Below, piece by piece: positions 54,052 through 63,804 of a stretch of 64,000 nt of DNA; the first letter of the stretch is position 1, and every line of letters starts with the position of its first letter. The notes under the pieces are model-generated. The model worked only from the letters and a program-made list of their open reading frames with translations, ran no database searches and was not told where the DNA came from. Source of the DNA: Rhodobacterales bacterium HKCCE3408 (lineage in GTDB: Bacteria; Pseudomonadota; Alphaproteobacteria; Rhodobacterales; Rhodobacteraceae); NCBI GenBank assembly GCA_015689705.1, contig WVSN01000007.1, forward strand, positions 112,001 through 176,000, given 5' to 3'. The translations under genes and the position numbers were made by a program.

Positions 54052-54795
54052 ATGGCGGAACAACTCAGGCTCGGCGTCAACATCGACCACGTGGCGACGG
54101 TGCGGAACGCGCGCGGTGGCGCGCTGCCCGATCCGGTGCGCGCGGCAAAGCTTGCCGAGGCGGCCGGTGCCGACGGGATCACCGCGCATCTGCGCGAAGA
54201 CCGGCGCCATATCTCCGATGCCGATATCGAGGCACTGATGGAGACGCTGACCCTGCCGCTCAACTTCGAGATGGCAGCGACCGACGAGATGCAGGCGATC
54301 GCTTTGCGTCACAAGCCGCATGCTGTCTGCATCGTCCCCGAACGACGCGAGGAGCGGACGACCGAGGGCGGGCTCGAGGTCGCGCGCGAAGAGAACCGGC
54401 TGGCCCATTTCATCGCGCCCCTGCGTGAGGCCGGATGCCGGGTATCCATCTTCATCGCGGCCGACCGCGCCCAGGTCGAAGCGGCACACCGGATCGGTGC
54501 TCAGGTGATCGAACTGCACACAGGCGCCTATTGCGAGGCCTACGCCGACGGTGACGACGCCGCGCAGGCGGCCGAACTGTCGCGGCTGACCGATATGGCC
54601 GCCTTGGCCCATTCCCTCGGGCTCGAGGTCCATGCCGGCCACGGTCTGACCTATGGCGATGTCGGCCCGATCGCCGCGATCCCCGAGATCCGGGAGCTGA
54701 ACATCGGTCATTTCCTGATCGGCGAGGCAATCTTCGTCGGGCTCGAGGTGGCGATCGCCGAGATGCGTCGGATCATGCGCGAGGCACGTGGATGA
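54052..54795 (+). CDS. pdxJ: Pyridoxine 5'-phosphate synthase
   Basis: 247 residues. Closes the ring of pyridoxine phosphate from DXP and aminoacetone phosphate. [44 protein letters not shown] and [10 protein letters not shown] are conserved; the window's GST-independent B6 route uses this. ATG 54052; usual neighbour of acpS and lepB. Confidence 0.96.
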   Translation: MAEQLRLGVNIDHVATVRNARGGALPDPVRAAKLAEAAGADGITAHLREDRRHISDADIEALMETLTLPLNFEMAATDEMQAIALRHKPHAVCIVPERREERTTEGGLEVAREENRLAHFIAPLREAGCRVSIFIAADRAQVEAAHRIGAQVIELHTGAYCEAYADGDDAAQAAELSRLTDMAALAHSLGLEVHAGHGLTYGDVGPIAAIPEIRELNIGHFLIGEAIFVGLEVAIAEMRRIMREARG

Positions 54796-55226
54796 TCTGG
54801 TCGCCGAAACGCTACGCCCTCGTCTATGTCGGCACCCTGATTGCGCTGGTCGTGCTGTCGGCTGTCCTGACCGCACTGACCGGCATCAATTTCGGCTCGG
54901 CCGCGGTACCGCTGATCCCGGTCTTCGCCGCCGCGATGGTCGAGGGCCAGCGCCACGCTCGGATCGTGACCGAGATGCCGCCGGGCGGTGAGATCTGGCG
55001 GGCCGCGCTGCCAATGTCCGCGGTGGCACTCGGCGGGCTTGTCGTCTGGAATGCGATCATCCTGGCGCTGAACCCGGTCGCGATGGCGGCGATGCGGGCC
55101 AATCCGTCAGTGATGATCGGCGTATTCGCCGTGTATGCCGCGCTGTTCATCCCGCTCAACCGGATGTTCTGGGCCACCGGATTCAAATCCGAACGCCGCC
55201 GGACCGGCTCCGGCGGCGGGCGTTAG
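54792..55226 (+). CDS. ABZJ_00895 family membrane protein
   Basis: 144 residues, four hydrophobic segments ([76 protein letters not shown]). Pattern resembles the ABZJ_00895 family of unknown function. ATG overlaps the pdxJ stop as ATGA. Confidence 0.7.
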   Translation: MIWSPKRYALVYVGTLIALVVLSAVLTALTGINFGSAAVPLIPVFAAAMVEGQRHARIVTEMPPGGEIWRAALPMSAVALGGLVVWNAIILALNPVAMAAMRANPSVMIGVFAVYAALFIPLNRMFWATGFKSERRRTGSGGGR

Positions 55227-55234
55227 GCCGCGCG

Positions 55235-55687
55235 ATGAGACACCTGTCCGTACTCCTCATTGCCCTCTCCGCCCTCCCCGCTGCGGCAGAGGAAGCTGTC
55301 GTGCAGGATTGCGGTCCGGTCTCGAGCGCATGGAATATCGCCGAGCCGTGGGAGCAGAACACGCTGACCTTCGCCAACGGCGCGGTCCGGCTCGCGATCC
55401 TCGATACGATCGAGCCGGCGGCCGCCGCCTTCCATCTGCTGGTCCTGTCGCCGCCCTATGACGAACTCGGTGGGAGACAGTGCCGGGTCGTTTCGCTCTC
55501 CGAGGAATGGATGGGATTCGGCTTCCTGTCCTTCGAGCGGTGGGAGTCTTCCTACGATCCCGCGACCGGTCTGAGGGTCGTGATGGACATGGGTCTCTAC
55601 AATCCCGAGACCGGACTCAACGACGCGCTGTCGCTTGCGGTCACGATCAACCAGGCCACCGGCGAGATCACGGGGCGCTGGCCGTGA
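55235..55687 (+). CDS. Secreted protein of unknown function
   Basis: 150 residues. Signal peptide [20 protein letters not shown]. Mature part has two cysteines (DCGPVSS and RQCRVVS) that could form a disulfide in the periplasm. No family recognised. Sits between pdxJ and acpS; its stop overlaps the acpS GTG start. Confidence 0.75.
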   Translation: MRHLSVLLIALSALPAAAEEAVVQDCGPVSSAWNIAEPWEQNTLTFANGAVRLAILDTIEPAAAAFHLLVLSPPYDELGGRQCRVVSLSEEWMGFGFLSFERWESSYDPATGLRVVMDMGLYNPETGLNDALSLAVTINQATGEITGRWP

Positions 55688-56136
55688 TCCTCGGCATCGG
55701 CACAGACCTGGCCAATATCGAGCGCGTCGCCGGCACGCTTGATCGCTTCGGCGACAGGTTCCGCAATCGCGTCTTCACGGAGATCGAGCAGGCGCGGGCC
55801 GAGCGGATGCCCGACCCGCCGGCGGTTTACGCCAAGCGCTGGGCGGCGAAGGAGGCCTGTTCCAAGGCGCTCGGCACCGGACTGCGCATGGGCATCGCGT
55901 GGAAGGACATGTCGGTGACCAACCTGCGGACGGGGCAGCCGGTGATGCATGTTACGGGCTGGGCGGCCGAACGGCTGCAGCAGATGACGCCCAAAGGCCA
56001 TGTCGCCGTGATCCACGTCACGCTGACCGACGACCACCCCTGGGCGCAGGCCATGGTGGTGATCGAGGCGTTGCCCGAGGACGAGGAGGCGAAGCGTCCG
56101 CATCCCGGACCGCCGCGCCGGGTCAATGCCTCCTGA
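55684..56136 (+). CDS. acpS: Holo-[acyl-carrier-protein] synthase
   Basis: 150 residues. Adds phosphopantetheine to acyl carrier protein. [16 protein letters not shown] and [18 protein letters not shown] are the two motifs, with Asp8 and the Glu of KEA as metal ligands. GTG start in GTGA overlap. The C-terminus carries a short acidic/proline extension. Confidence 0.95.
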   Translation: MILGIGTDLANIERVAGTLDRFGDRFRNRVFTEIEQARAERMPDPPAVYAKRWAAKEACSKALGTGLRMGIAWKDMSVTNLRTGQPVMHVTGWAAERLQQMTPKGHVAVIHVTLTDDHPWAQAMVVIEALPEDEEAKRPHPGPPRRVNAS

Positions 56137-56219
56137 ACCCCGCGGGCGCTCGGCTTGACACTGGCCTCGCAAACGGCCCATGAGGAGGCCGGGCGACCGA
56201 GGCGAGAAGGGCAGCTGAC

Positions 56220-57014
56220 ATGGCAAGGGCGCAGAGCGGCGGGACGGTCATGGAAACCGTCAAGACGGTGGTCTATGCGCTCCTGATCGCGGGTATCTTC
56301 CGGACGCTGTTCTTCCAGCCGTTCTTCATTCCCTCGGGCAGCATGAAGGACACCCTGCTGATCGGCGACTTCCTGTTCGTCAACAAGATGGCCTACGGCT
56401 ATTCGCAGTATTCGTGCCCGTTCTCGATGTGCACGTTCATCAACGATCGCTGGTTCGGGTCAGAGCCCGACCGCGGCGATGTGATCGTCTTCCGTCACCC
56501 GGTGAACGGCACCGATTTCATCAAGCGGGTCGTCGGCCTTCCGGGCGACCGGATCCGGATGCAGAACGGCGTGCTCTACATAAACGACGAGCCCGCCCCG
56601 CAGGAGCCGCAGCCGCCCTTCATCGAACCCTACGAGCTTCAGGGTCAGGGTGGAGACCGCGACTATCCGCGATGCTCCAACGCGCCCGTCGGCCAGGGGG
56701 GCGAATGCATCAAGGAACGCTTCCTCGAGACGCTGCCGGGCGGTGCCACCCACTCGATCCTGAACATCACGGATAACGGACCCGGCGACGATACCGGCGA
56801 GTTTGTGGTGCCCGAGGGCCACGTCTTCGTGATGGGCGACAACCGCGACAACTCCGCCGACAGCCGCTTCCCGCAGCGGGGCCGCGGCGTTGGCATGGTG
56901 CCCATGGAGAACATCATCGGCCGTGCCGACCGGGTGATCTTTTCCTCGGCGGGCAGCCGCATGATCTACTTCTGGACCTGGCGGGCGGACCGCTTCTTCC
57001 GCCGGATCGAGTGA
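56220..57014 (+). CDS. lepB: Signal peptidase I
   Basis: 264 residues. Cleaves Sec/Tat signal peptides on the periplasmic side. One membrane segment ([20 protein letters not shown]) then [13 protein letters not shown] with catalytic S41, and [14 protein letters not shown] with K102; [11 protein letters not shown] is box E. Coupled to rnc by GTGA. Confidence 0.96.
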   Translation: MARAQSGGTVMETVKTVVYALLIAGIFRTLFFQPFFIPSGSMKDTLLIGDFLFVNKMAYGYSQYSCPFSMCTFINDRWFGSEPDRGDVIVFRHPVNGTDFIKRVVGLPGDRIRMQNGVLYINDEPAPQEPQPPFIEPYELQGQGGDRDYPRCSNAPVGQGGECIKERFLETLPGGATHSILNITDNGPGDDTGEFVVPEGHVFVMGDNRDNSADSRFPQRGRGVGMVPMENIIGRADRVIFSSAGSRMIYFWTWRADRFFRRIE

Positions 57015-57691
57015 AGCTCTCGGCCGAGCTTCGGGCCTTCACTGCGCGTCTTGGCCATGACTTCTCCGACCCCGCGTTACTCGTGCGCGCCCTGACCCAT
57101 TCCTCGCTGTCCTCCGACACCCGGCCGGACAACCAGCGGATGGAATTTCTCGGCGATCGTGTGCTCAACCTCGTGATCGCGGAGGCGGTGCTGGAGCGTG
57201 ATGCGGCGGCGACGGAAGGCCAGTTGGCGCCCCGGCTCAATGCCCTCGTCCGCAAGGAGACCTGCGCCGAGATCGCGCGCGAGATCGACATCGGCGCGGT
57301 TCTGAAGCTGGGCAAGTCCGAACAGATGACGGGCGGCCGGCGCAAGGCCGCGCTTCTCGGCGACGCGATGGAAGCCGTGATCGCTGCGGTTTACCTGGAT
57401 GGCGGATTCACGGCGGCCCGCGATCTTGTCCGACGGCTCTGGTCCGCGCGCCTCGACACGGTCGAGGCCGACGCCCGTGACGCCAAGACCGCCTTGCAGG
57501 AATGGGCGCAGGCCCGCGGCCAGACACCGCCGTCCTATTCCGAGATCGCCCGCTCCGGCCCGGACCATGCCCCCGTCTTCACGGTCGAGGTGCGCCTTCA
57601 GTCGGGCGAGACCGAGCGCGCCGAAGCCCCGGCCAAGCGCCGGGCCGAACAGGCGGCGGCCGAAGCACTTCTGTCGCGGCTGACGGGATAG
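57011..57691 (+). CDS. rnc: Ribonuclease III
   Basis: 226 residues. Cuts double-stranded RNA. Signature [18 protein letters not shown] near residue 38, [18 protein letters not shown], and C-terminal dsRNA-binding domain [20 protein letters not shown] to [14 protein letters not shown] 57011 overlaps the lepB stop. Confidence 0.96.
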   Translation: MKLSAELRAFTARLGHDFSDPALLVRALTHSSLSSDTRPDNQRMEFLGDRVLNLVIAEAVLERDAAATEGQLAPRLNALVRKETCAEIAREIDIGAVLKLGKSEQMTGGRRKAALLGDAMEAVIAAVYLDGGFTAARDLVRRLWSARLDTVEADARDAKTALQEWAQARGQTPPSYSEIARSGPDHAPVFTVEVRLQSGETERAEAPAKRRAEQAAAEALLSRLTG

Positions 57692-57693
57692 AC

Positions 57694-58452
57694 ATGCCGA
57701 CATCGCTGATCGTCCTGGCCCATCCCGAAGGCCGCAGCTTCAACGGTGACTGGGCCCGGGCCAGTGCCGACGGGTTGTCGGCCGCAGGCCACGACGTGAT
57801 CTGGTCCGATCTCTACGCACAAGGCTTCGACCCGGTCGAGGGCCCTGCGCACTTCCCGCCGAGACCCGATGGCTTCGACGTCTCCGAGGCTCATTCGGAC
57901 GCGGTCGAACACGGGCATGTGCCGGCGGATGTCGCCGCCGAGATCGCCAAGGTCGAAGCCGCCGATGCCGTGATCTTCCATTTCCCGGTCTGGTGGTTCG
58001 GTCCGCCCGCGATGCTGAAAGGCTGGTTCGACCGCGTGTTCGTCGACGGCATATTGCACGGGTCGGGCCGCGTCTTCGACACCGGCCCCTGCCGTGGCAA
58101 GCGCGCGCTTTTCTGCGTGACTGCGGGGGCGAGCGCGGCCCAATGCGCGCCGTCCGGCAAGGAAGGCGACCTGCGCCTCGTTCTTTGGCCGCTCGCCCAC
58201 GCGCTGCGCTATTGCGGCTTCTCGGTGCTCGAACCCTATATCGCGCCGGGTGTCCACCGCAGCCACCGTCCGGCGGGCAAGATCCTGATGGAGGGGCAGT
58301 TGAAGCAATTGCTGGCCGATCACCCGAAACGCATGGCTGCAATCGACCGGCTACCGGTCTGGGCCTCGAATCCCGATAGCGACTTCGACGAGCGCGGCAG
58401 CCTGAAGCCGGGCGCGCCAGTCTTTTCGCCGTTCATCCGGCACGAGGAGTAG
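57694..58452 (+). CDS. NAD(P)H dehydrogenase (quinone)/flavodoxin-fold oxidoreductase
   Basis: 252 residues. Flavodoxin-like fold: SLIVLAHPEGRSFNGDWA, DAVIFHFPVWWFGPPAMLKGWFDRVF, VTAGASAAQCAPSG. NQO1/MdaB-like two-electron quinone or nitro reductase, FAD/FMN-bound. Two bases after rnc; the expected next gene, era, is 2.7 kb farther. Three bases separate it from convergent argC. Confidence 0.88.
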   Translation: MPTSLIVLAHPEGRSFNGDWARASADGLSAAGHDVIWSDLYAQGFDPVEGPAHFPPRPDGFDVSEAHSDAVEHGHVPADVAAEIAKVEAADAVIFHFPVWWFGPPAMLKGWFDRVFVDGILHGSGRVFDTGPCRGKRALFCVTAGASAAQCAPSGKEGDLRLVLWPLAHALRYCGFSVLEPYIAPGVHRSHRPAGKILMEGQLKQLLADHPKRMAAIDRLPVWASNPDSDFDERGSLKPGAPVFSPFIRHEE

Positions 58453-58455
58453 GGC

Positions 58456-59370
58456 TCAGAGCCCCGAAGTCTCCGCGGCGCCGGTCATCAGGTTGAGGTT
58501 CTGAACAGCTGCGCCCGATGCGCCTTTGCCGAGATTGTCGAGGACCGCGATCAGCACCGTGGCGCCGGTCTCGGGATCGCCGTCTACGGTCAGTTCCAGC
58601 CGGTTCGTGCCGTTGAGCCGGCGCGGATCGATGCGGACGCCCATCGTCTCGCGCTCGACAACTGAGACGAAGCTCGACCCGTTGTAGTGGGCGCGGAGCG
58701 CGTCCATCGCTTGGGCGGCAAAGCCGGGCGCGCCGTGCCACGGCACCTGCACCACCATGCCTTGCGCGTAGGGGCCGACGGAGGGCACGAAGATCGGCTT
58801 CACCGACAGGCCGGAATAGAGCTTCATCTCCGGCAAGTGCTTGTGGGTCTGCGCGGTGCCGTAGATGAAATCGGCATCCTCTGCGCCGGTCTCGAATTCG
58901 GCGATCATCGACTTGCCGCCACCGGTATAGCCTGAGATCGCGTTAATCGAGACGGCGGCGTCGGCCGGAATCAGGCCGGCCTCGACCATCGGCCGGAGGA
59001 GGCCGATCGCGCCTGTCGGATAGCAGCCCGGGTTGGCGACAAACTTCGCGTTCGCAACAGCGTCCGAATGGCCGGCCGTCATCTCGGGGAAGCCGTAGGT
59101 CCAGTCCGGATCGACCCGGTGTGCGGTCGAGGCGTCGATGACCCTGGTCGAGAGCTTCGCCATCTCCGGCATGATCTCGTGCACGCTGGCGTCCGGCAGG
59201 CACAGGATCGCGACGTCGGCCTTGTCGGCAGCCTCAAGCCGGGCGGGAATCTCCTTCCGGGTCTCGTTGGGCAGGGAAATCAGTTCGACGTCGCGACGGT
59301 TCACCAGACGCTCCCGGATCTGGAGCCCCGTGGTGCCAGCTTCGCCGTCGATGAATACCTTGATCGTCAT
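58456..59370 (-). CDS. argC: N-acetyl-gamma-glutamyl-phosphate reductase
   Basis: 304 residues, the shorter type. Reduces N-acetylglutamyl phosphate in arginine synthesis. FIDGEAGTTGLQI start, CLPDASVHE, ANPGCYPTGAIGLL with catalytic C116, and SGYTGGGKSMI. ATG 59370. With argH this window has two unlinked arginine genes. Confidence 0.95.
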   Translation of the reverse strand: MTIKVFIDGEAGTTGLQIRERLVNRRDVELISLPNETRKEIPARLEAADKADVAILCLPDASVHEIMPEMAKLSTRVIDASTAHRVDPDWTYGFPEMTAGHSDAVANAKFVANPGCYPTGAIGLLRPMVEAGLIPADAAVSINAISGYTGGGKSMIAEFETGAEDADFIYGTAQTHKHLPEMKLYSGLSVKPIFVPSVGPYAQGMVVQVPWHGAPGFAAQAMDALRAHYNGSSFVSVVERETMGVRIDPRRLNGTNRLELTVDGDPETGATVLIAVLDNLGKGASGAAVQNLNLMTGAAETSGL

Positions 59371-59425
59371 TGTCCGATTCCCGTTTCCGTCCGCCGTCAT
59401 ACGCGCAAGGGGCGCGTCGGTGCAA

Positions 59426-59896
59426 TCAGCGTCGGTTCGAGTCGAGATGGCGGCGGATGGCGACCAGGTCCGGCCGGATGCGGGCGAGCCGCTGCGCGAT
59501 TTCGGGCGTCACGATCTCCTCAAAGGTCGTCGTGACGGCGGCGATGGCCTTTTCGCGGAAGGCGCGGCCGGCATCGGTCAGGAAGACGAGCTTGCCGCGA
59601 CCGTCGTCGGGATTGGCCCGGACCTCGATGTAGCCGCCCGATTCCAGCACGCGGATCGAGTGCGTCATCGTGGTCTTGGTGACCTGCATCGCGGCAGCGA
59701 TCCGGACCGGAGTCTTGCCGTCACCGGTGCGGACGAGATGGTTCAGGATCGAGAAATGCGACGGGTGGATTCCGTCCGGCAGCACCGAGGAGAGAAGGGA
59801 CGTGGCGAGTTGCGTGATGATGCCGAACTCGTTGAACGTTTCGAACAGGTCGGCACGCGAAAGCGCGGCATCGTCCAGTGTCTCGGTTTCGCTCAC
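59426..59896 (-). CDS. MarR family transcriptional regulator
   Basis: 156 residues. Winged-helix domain: LPDGIHPSHFSILNHLVR, PVRIAAAMQVTKTTMTHSIRVLESGGYIEVRANPDDGRGKLVFLTDAG (split) is canonical MarR. GTG 59896 overlaps the upstream nitroreductase stop, so the two form one operon. Likely represses its own operon through the inverted repeat at 61059-61093. Confidence 0.9.
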   Translation of the reverse strand: MSETETLDDAALSRADLFETFNEFGIITQLATSLLSSVLPDGIHPSHFSILNHLVRTGDGKTPVRIAAAMQVTKTTMTHSIRVLESGGYIEVRANPDDGRGKLVFLTDAGRAFREKAIAAVTTTFEEIVTPEIAQRLARIRPDLVAIRRHLDSNRR

Positions 59897-61035
59897 GCGG
59901 TCACCAGCTTCGCTTCGAGTGGCCAGCGCGGGCTGGCGGGAACCGTCTGACCGTAGCCGATCCGGGCGAGCATTTGAACCGTGCCGCCATCCGGGGCGAG
60001 GCGGTCGTGGACCTCGGCATAGAGGGCGTGCATCTCCGGATATTCCTGCAGCGCCTGGCTCATGGGCTGGATCCCGAGCCCGCCCGCCGTGGCGGCGAGG
60101 TTGATCCGGAGCCAGTCGCCGCCCGCGCCGATCTGGTTGACGCGCGAATTGCCGTCGGTGATCAGCCAGACGAGGCCCATCGCCGAGCGGGCGTTCGCAT
60201 TCACCGCGTCGAGGCCCTGCCGGTAGGCGACGGACGAGGTGTCGCCCGCCGACTCGCGGGTGAAGAGCCCGGCCAGAGCCAGCCCTTCGAACAGCGGGCC
60301 GGTGAAGTCGATCCCGTCGGGATTTGCCAGAACTTCGCGCTTGCCGATGCGAAACAGGTCGACGCTTTCCTGGAAGGTGCGCGGCGTCTCGATCTCGATC
60401 CGCAGCGCTTCCTCGGTCAGGGCGCGCCAGTACGGGACCTCTTCCGCGTCGACCGTGCCACCGATCATCCCGCCGTGGCGGGCGGAGGCGAGGAGAGGCT
60501 CGAGCGCAGATTGCGGGACAGCGCGGGCGATATCGTAGGGCTCTTTGTTCGAGCGGCGGTCGGGCACGTAAGTCCAGAGCGGATCGGCCGCGACCGAGGC
60601 GTCCGGGATGAAGCGTAGGATCGCGACCGGGCGGGTATCGAGGCCGTCGGCGCTCTCGCCTTCCGGGAAGAGCGTGCGGTGCATCCGGTGCCCGGACGCG
60701 TTCGCCGCCATCTCCGCCAGTTCGAGGAAGCATCCGAGGCCGATCGTGAGTTGCCGGTCGAACGGATCGGTCTCGGGCAACTGACGGTCGGTGTCGAAGC
60801 GGAGGATCGCGGTGTCCTCCCCCCGAAGCTCCACGATCCAGGGCTGCCGGTTATGCGGATTGGGTGAGAGAATCGCCCAGGACAGCGCGTTCAGCCGGGG
60901 ATCGGCGTAGCTTCCGGCGGCACCCCAGGGCGCCATGGCGGCGGTCGGAGTGCGGGTCGCAGCGAAGAGTGCGCCGGCACCGGCTGCAAGGACGACGCCA
61001 CCACCGGCGATGCGAAGGAAGGATCTGCGGTTCAT
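59893..61035 (-). CDS. Tat-exported nitroreductase-like protein
   Basis: 380 residues. Twin-arginine signal MNRRSFLRIAGGGVVLAAGAG followed by a nitroreductase-like fold: ILSPNPHNRQPWIVEL, PDRRSNKEPYDIAR and SAMGLVWLIT. Similar to Acg-type FMN-binding proteins. Probably periplasmic redox enzyme of unknown substrate. Same operon as marR. Confidence 0.85.
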   Translation of the reverse strand: MNRRSFLRIAGGGVVLAAGAGALFAATRTPTAAMAPWGAAGSYADPRLNALSWAILSPNPHNRQPWIVELRGEDTAILRFDTDRQLPETDPFDRQLTIGLGCFLELAEMAANASGHRMHRTLFPEGESADGLDTRPVAILRFIPDASVAADPLWTYVPDRRSNKEPYDIARAVPQSALEPLLASARHGGMIGGTVDAEEVPYWRALTEEALRIEIETPRTFQESVDLFRIGKREVLANPDGIDFTGPLFEGLALAGLFTRESAGDTSSVAYRQGLDAVNANARSAMGLVWLITDGNSRVNQIGAGGDWLRINLAATAGGLGIQPMSQALQEYPEMHALYAEVHDRLAPDGGTVQMLARIGYGQTVPASPRWPLEAKLVTA

Positions 61036-61058
61036 TGCGATGCTCCGGACAAGAAGTA

Positions 61059-61100
61059 GTACGACGTCAGACCAATATAGTGAGACATCGTACCGGTCAA
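61059..61100 (-). promoter_or_regulatory. Promoter and inverted-repeat operator of the nitroreductase-marR operon
   Basis: GTACGACGTC at 61059-61068 and GACATCGTAC at 61084-61093 are inverted repeats matching at 9 of 10 bases, centred 25 bases apart. On the minus strand TTGACC (61095-61100) and TATATT (61074-61079) make a promoter with a short 15-base spacer; one arm lies between the hexamers, the other downstream. Confidence 0.55.
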
Positions 61101-61142
61101 GCCCTCTTTCCCGCCGCCTGCGCTTCGGCTAAGGCGCTGCAC

Positions 61143-62069
61143 ATGACAGACACCGCACCCACCCCGGAAACCCGTGCCGGATTCGTCGCCCTGATCGGCG
61201 AACCGAATGCCGGGAAATCGACGCTGCTGAACCGGATGGTGGGCGCGAAAGTTTCGATCGTGACGCACAAGGTTCAGACGACGCGGGCACGCATCCGCGG
61301 CGTCGCGATCGAGGGGCAGAGCCAGATTGTCTTCGTCGACACGCCGGGCCTGTTCACACCGCGCCGCCGGCTGGACCGGGCGATGGTCGCCGCGGCGTGG
61401 GGCGGGGCGGCCGACGCTGATCTCGTGGTCCTACTGGTCGAGGCCCATCGCGGCGTGACCGAGGGCGTCGAGGCCATCCTCAAAGGCCTGACCGAGCGTG
61501 GCGGACGTGTGCCTGTGGCGCTTGCCATCAACAAGATCGACAGGGTCGAGGCGCCGAAACTCCTGGCGCTGGCCGAGGATCTGAACGGACGTTTCGCGTT
61601 CGAGAAGACCTTCATGATCTCGGCCGAGAAGGGGTACGGCGTGGACGATCTGCGCGCCTGGCTTGCCGAACGGATGCCAGCGGGGCAGTGGCTCTACCCC
61701 GAGGACCAGATCGCAGACCTTCCGATGCGGATGATCGCGGCCGAGATGACGCGGGAGAAGCTGACGCTGCGGCTCCACCAGGAACTGCCCTACCAGCTGA
61801 CGGTCGAGACCGAGAACTGGGAAGAGCGCGACGACGGCTCGGCCCGGATCGACCAGATCGTCTATGTCGCCCGCGACGGCCACAAGGGCATCGTCCTCGG
61901 CAAGAAGGGCGAGACGATCAAGGCAGTGTCGAAAGCGTCGCGCGAGGAGCTCGAGGAGTTCCTTGGCCGGCGCGTCCACCTGTTCCTGCAGGTGAAGGTG
62001 CGGCCCAATTGGCTCGAGGAAGCCGAGCGCTATTCCGAGATGGGGCTCGACTTCCGGGACGGGGCATGA
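61143..62069 (+). CDS. era: GTPase Era
   Basis: 308 residues. Ribosome assembly GTPase binding 16S rRNA 3' end. GEPNAGKST at 19-27, DTPGLFTPRRRLDRAM, NKIDRV, and KH domain DGHKGIVLGKKGETIKAV. ATG 61143. Separated from rnc, its usual partner, by four genes; ATGA with DUF1491. Confidence 0.96.
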   Translation: MTDTAPTPETRAGFVALIGEPNAGKSTLLNRMVGAKVSIVTHKVQTTRARIRGVAIEGQSQIVFVDTPGLFTPRRRLDRAMVAAAWGGAADADLVVLLVEAHRGVTEGVEAILKGLTERGGRVPVALAINKIDRVEAPKLLALAEDLNGRFAFEKTFMISAEKGYGVDDLRAWLAERMPAGQWLYPEDQIADLPMRMIAAEMTREKLTLRLHQELPYQLTVETENWEERDDGSARIDQIVYVARDGHKGIVLGKKGETIKAVSKASREELEEFLGRRVHLFLQVKVRPNWLEEAERYSEMGLDFRDGA

Positions 62070-62401
62070 GCGGGCCGCGGCTGACCGCGGAGTTCTGGGT
62101 TCAGGCCTATCTTGCGCGGCTCAGACTGGCCGATCTGCCGGCTTTCGTGGTGGCGCGCGGTGACGGGACGGCCGGTGCCGTGCTGGTCAAGCTCAACACG
62201 CTCGACGGCAAGGCACGTGCCTTCCAGCGCAGTTTCGACCCGATGACCGGCGCGCGGGCCTGGATGGTTCTGGCCGACGGCGAGGAGACGGAAGTCGACG
62301 CCGCCATCGCCCGGCAGCGGGATTTCGATCCCGATCTCTGGGTGATCGAAGTCGAGGACCGTGACGGCCGGCATCTCCTCGACGAGCCGGGTCTCGACTA
62401 G
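62066..62401 (+). CDS. DUF1491 family protein
   Basis: 111 residues: [28 protein letters not shown], then [23 protein letters not shown] and [24 protein letters not shown] family seen between era and recO in Rhodobacterales; function unknown. ATG overlaps the era stop; TAG stop shares CTAG with the Pr6Pr gene. Confidence 0.88.
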   Translation: MSGPRLTAEFWVQAYLARLRLADLPAFVVARGDGTAGAVLVKLNTLDGKARAFQRSFDPMTGARAWMVLADGEETEVDAAIARQRDFDPDLWVIEVEDRDGRHLLDEPGLD

Positions 62402-63012
62402 CGCTCGATGAGGCGAGCATAGGCAACCAGCGCGCAGCCCGCCATGAAGTAGACCCCCGTGAACTCCACGATGTTGATCAGTACCGGCTGCCAGCCGATC
62501 GCGAGCGGATCGAGGAACGGGTAGGGAAATGCCCCCTCGAGACCGCCGCGGGTCAGGGCGTAAGCCGTGTAGAGAACCGGCCACCAGGCCAGGCCCGGGA
62601 CATGCCGGAGCGACAGCCGTGTCTTCGGAGCGAAGACGAACCACCAGATGGCGACCAGCACGGGCACCACGATGTGAAACCCGCGATCGGCCAGCGTGCC
62701 GAGACCGTCAAGGTCGCGCAAGCCGCGCAGCAACAGGTGGTAGACCGCCGTCAGGAAGAGATCCGACAGGGTGATCTGCGCCAGCCACTTTGTCCGCGGA
62801 TTGCTGAGCCCGACCGAGATTGCGCCGAAGGTCAGGGCGACAAGAGCTGTCGTCAGGATGGTGAAGTAGCGCGTCATAGTGAACACGGCCTCGAACGCCC
62901 CGAGCCCGAGGCGCAGAGTCAGATCGAGGGCCTGCGCCGCAAGCGACGCAAAGGCAAGCAGCGCGATTGCCCCGGCCAGGGCACGCGCGGGACCCGAGGC
63001 CGGCGCAACCAT
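62398..63012 (-). CDS. Pr6Pr family membrane protein
   Basis: 204 residues, six membrane segments (for example [20 protein letters not shown], and [17 protein letters not shown]). [11 protein letters not shown] and [11 protein letters not shown] are typical of Pr6Pr proteins. Function unknown. On the minus strand between DUF1491 and recO, which are usually adjacent. Confidence 0.82.
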   Translation of the reverse strand: MVAPASGPARALAGAIALLAFASLAAQALDLTLRLGLGAFEAVFTMTRYFTILTTALVALTFGAISVGLSNPRTKWLAQITLSDLFLTAVYHLLLRGLRDLDGLGTLADRGFHIVVPVLVAIWWFVFAPKTRLSLRHVPGLAWWPVLYTAYALTRGGLEGAFPYPFLDPLAIGWQPVLINIVEFTGVYFMAGCALVAYARLIER

Positions 63013-63096
63013 TTCGAGATCGTGCACGGGCTGCCTGATTCCGGCAAGGCATTCGGGCGCTTCACGGCGCGGTGCGGCTCGGGTAGAGCCGATGGC

Positions 63097-63804
63097 ATGG
63101 AATGGCGTGAGGAAGGCGTGCTTCTTGCCGTGCACCCGCATGGTGAGAGCGGCGCGATCATCGAGGTCTTCACGGCCGGGACCGGCCGCTACGCAGGGCT
63201 CGTCAGGGGCGGTGCCTCCCGCCGGCTCGCGCCCGTCCTGCAGCCCGGTGCGCAGCTCGATGCGGCGTGGCGCGCGCGGCTGAGTGAGCATCTGGGGCAA
63301 TTCACAGTCGAACCTGTGCGGTCGCGTGCAGGTGCGTTGCTCGGCGACCGGATCGGGCTCGCCGGGCTCTCGGCGATCACGGCGCTGCTGTCGTTCTGCC
63401 TGCCCGAACGGGTCGCCTATCCTGCGCTCTACGCCCGCAGCGTTGCGCTGCTGGACGGGATCGGGGCCGAAGGCTGGGGCCTGGCCTATCTGGGCTGGGA
63501 ACGCGCATTGCTCGAGGAGATGGGCTTTGGCCTCGACCTGACGCGCTGCGCGGTGACCGGGTCGACCGAGGACCTTGCTTTCGTCTCGCCGCGCACCGGC
63601 CGCGCGGTCAGCCGTTCCGCCGCGGGCGAATGGGCCGGCCGCCTCCTGCCGCTGCCCGAGAGCCTGCGCGGCGGCGAGGCGGGACTGGCCGAAGGATTGC
63701 AGGTCACCGGGCACTTCCTGCACGGAGCACTGGCCGCCTCGCTTGGCGACCGCCCATTACCGGCAGCGCGCGACCGGCTCGCCACGCTGCTGTCGCGGGT
63801 CTAG
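63097..63804 (+). CDS. recO: DNA repair protein RecO
   Basis: 235 residues. RecF-pathway mediator that loads Rec[27 protein letters not shown] (OB fold) start, [15 protein letters not shown], and C-terminal helical domain. No zinc-type cysteine set. ATG 63097. Stop shares CTAG with the TPR gene on the other strand. Confidence 0.92.
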   Translation: MEWREEGVLLAVHPHGESGAIIEVFTAGTGRYAGLVRGGASRRLAPVLQPGAQLDAAWRARLSEHLGQFTVEPVRSRAGALLGDRIGLAGLSAITALLSFCLPERVAYPALYARSVALLDGIGAEGWGLAYLGWERALLEEMGFGLDLTRCAVTGSTEDLAFVSPRTGRAVSRSAAGEWAGRLLPLPESLRGGEAGLAEGLQVTGHFLHGALAASLGDRPLPAARDRLATLLSRV

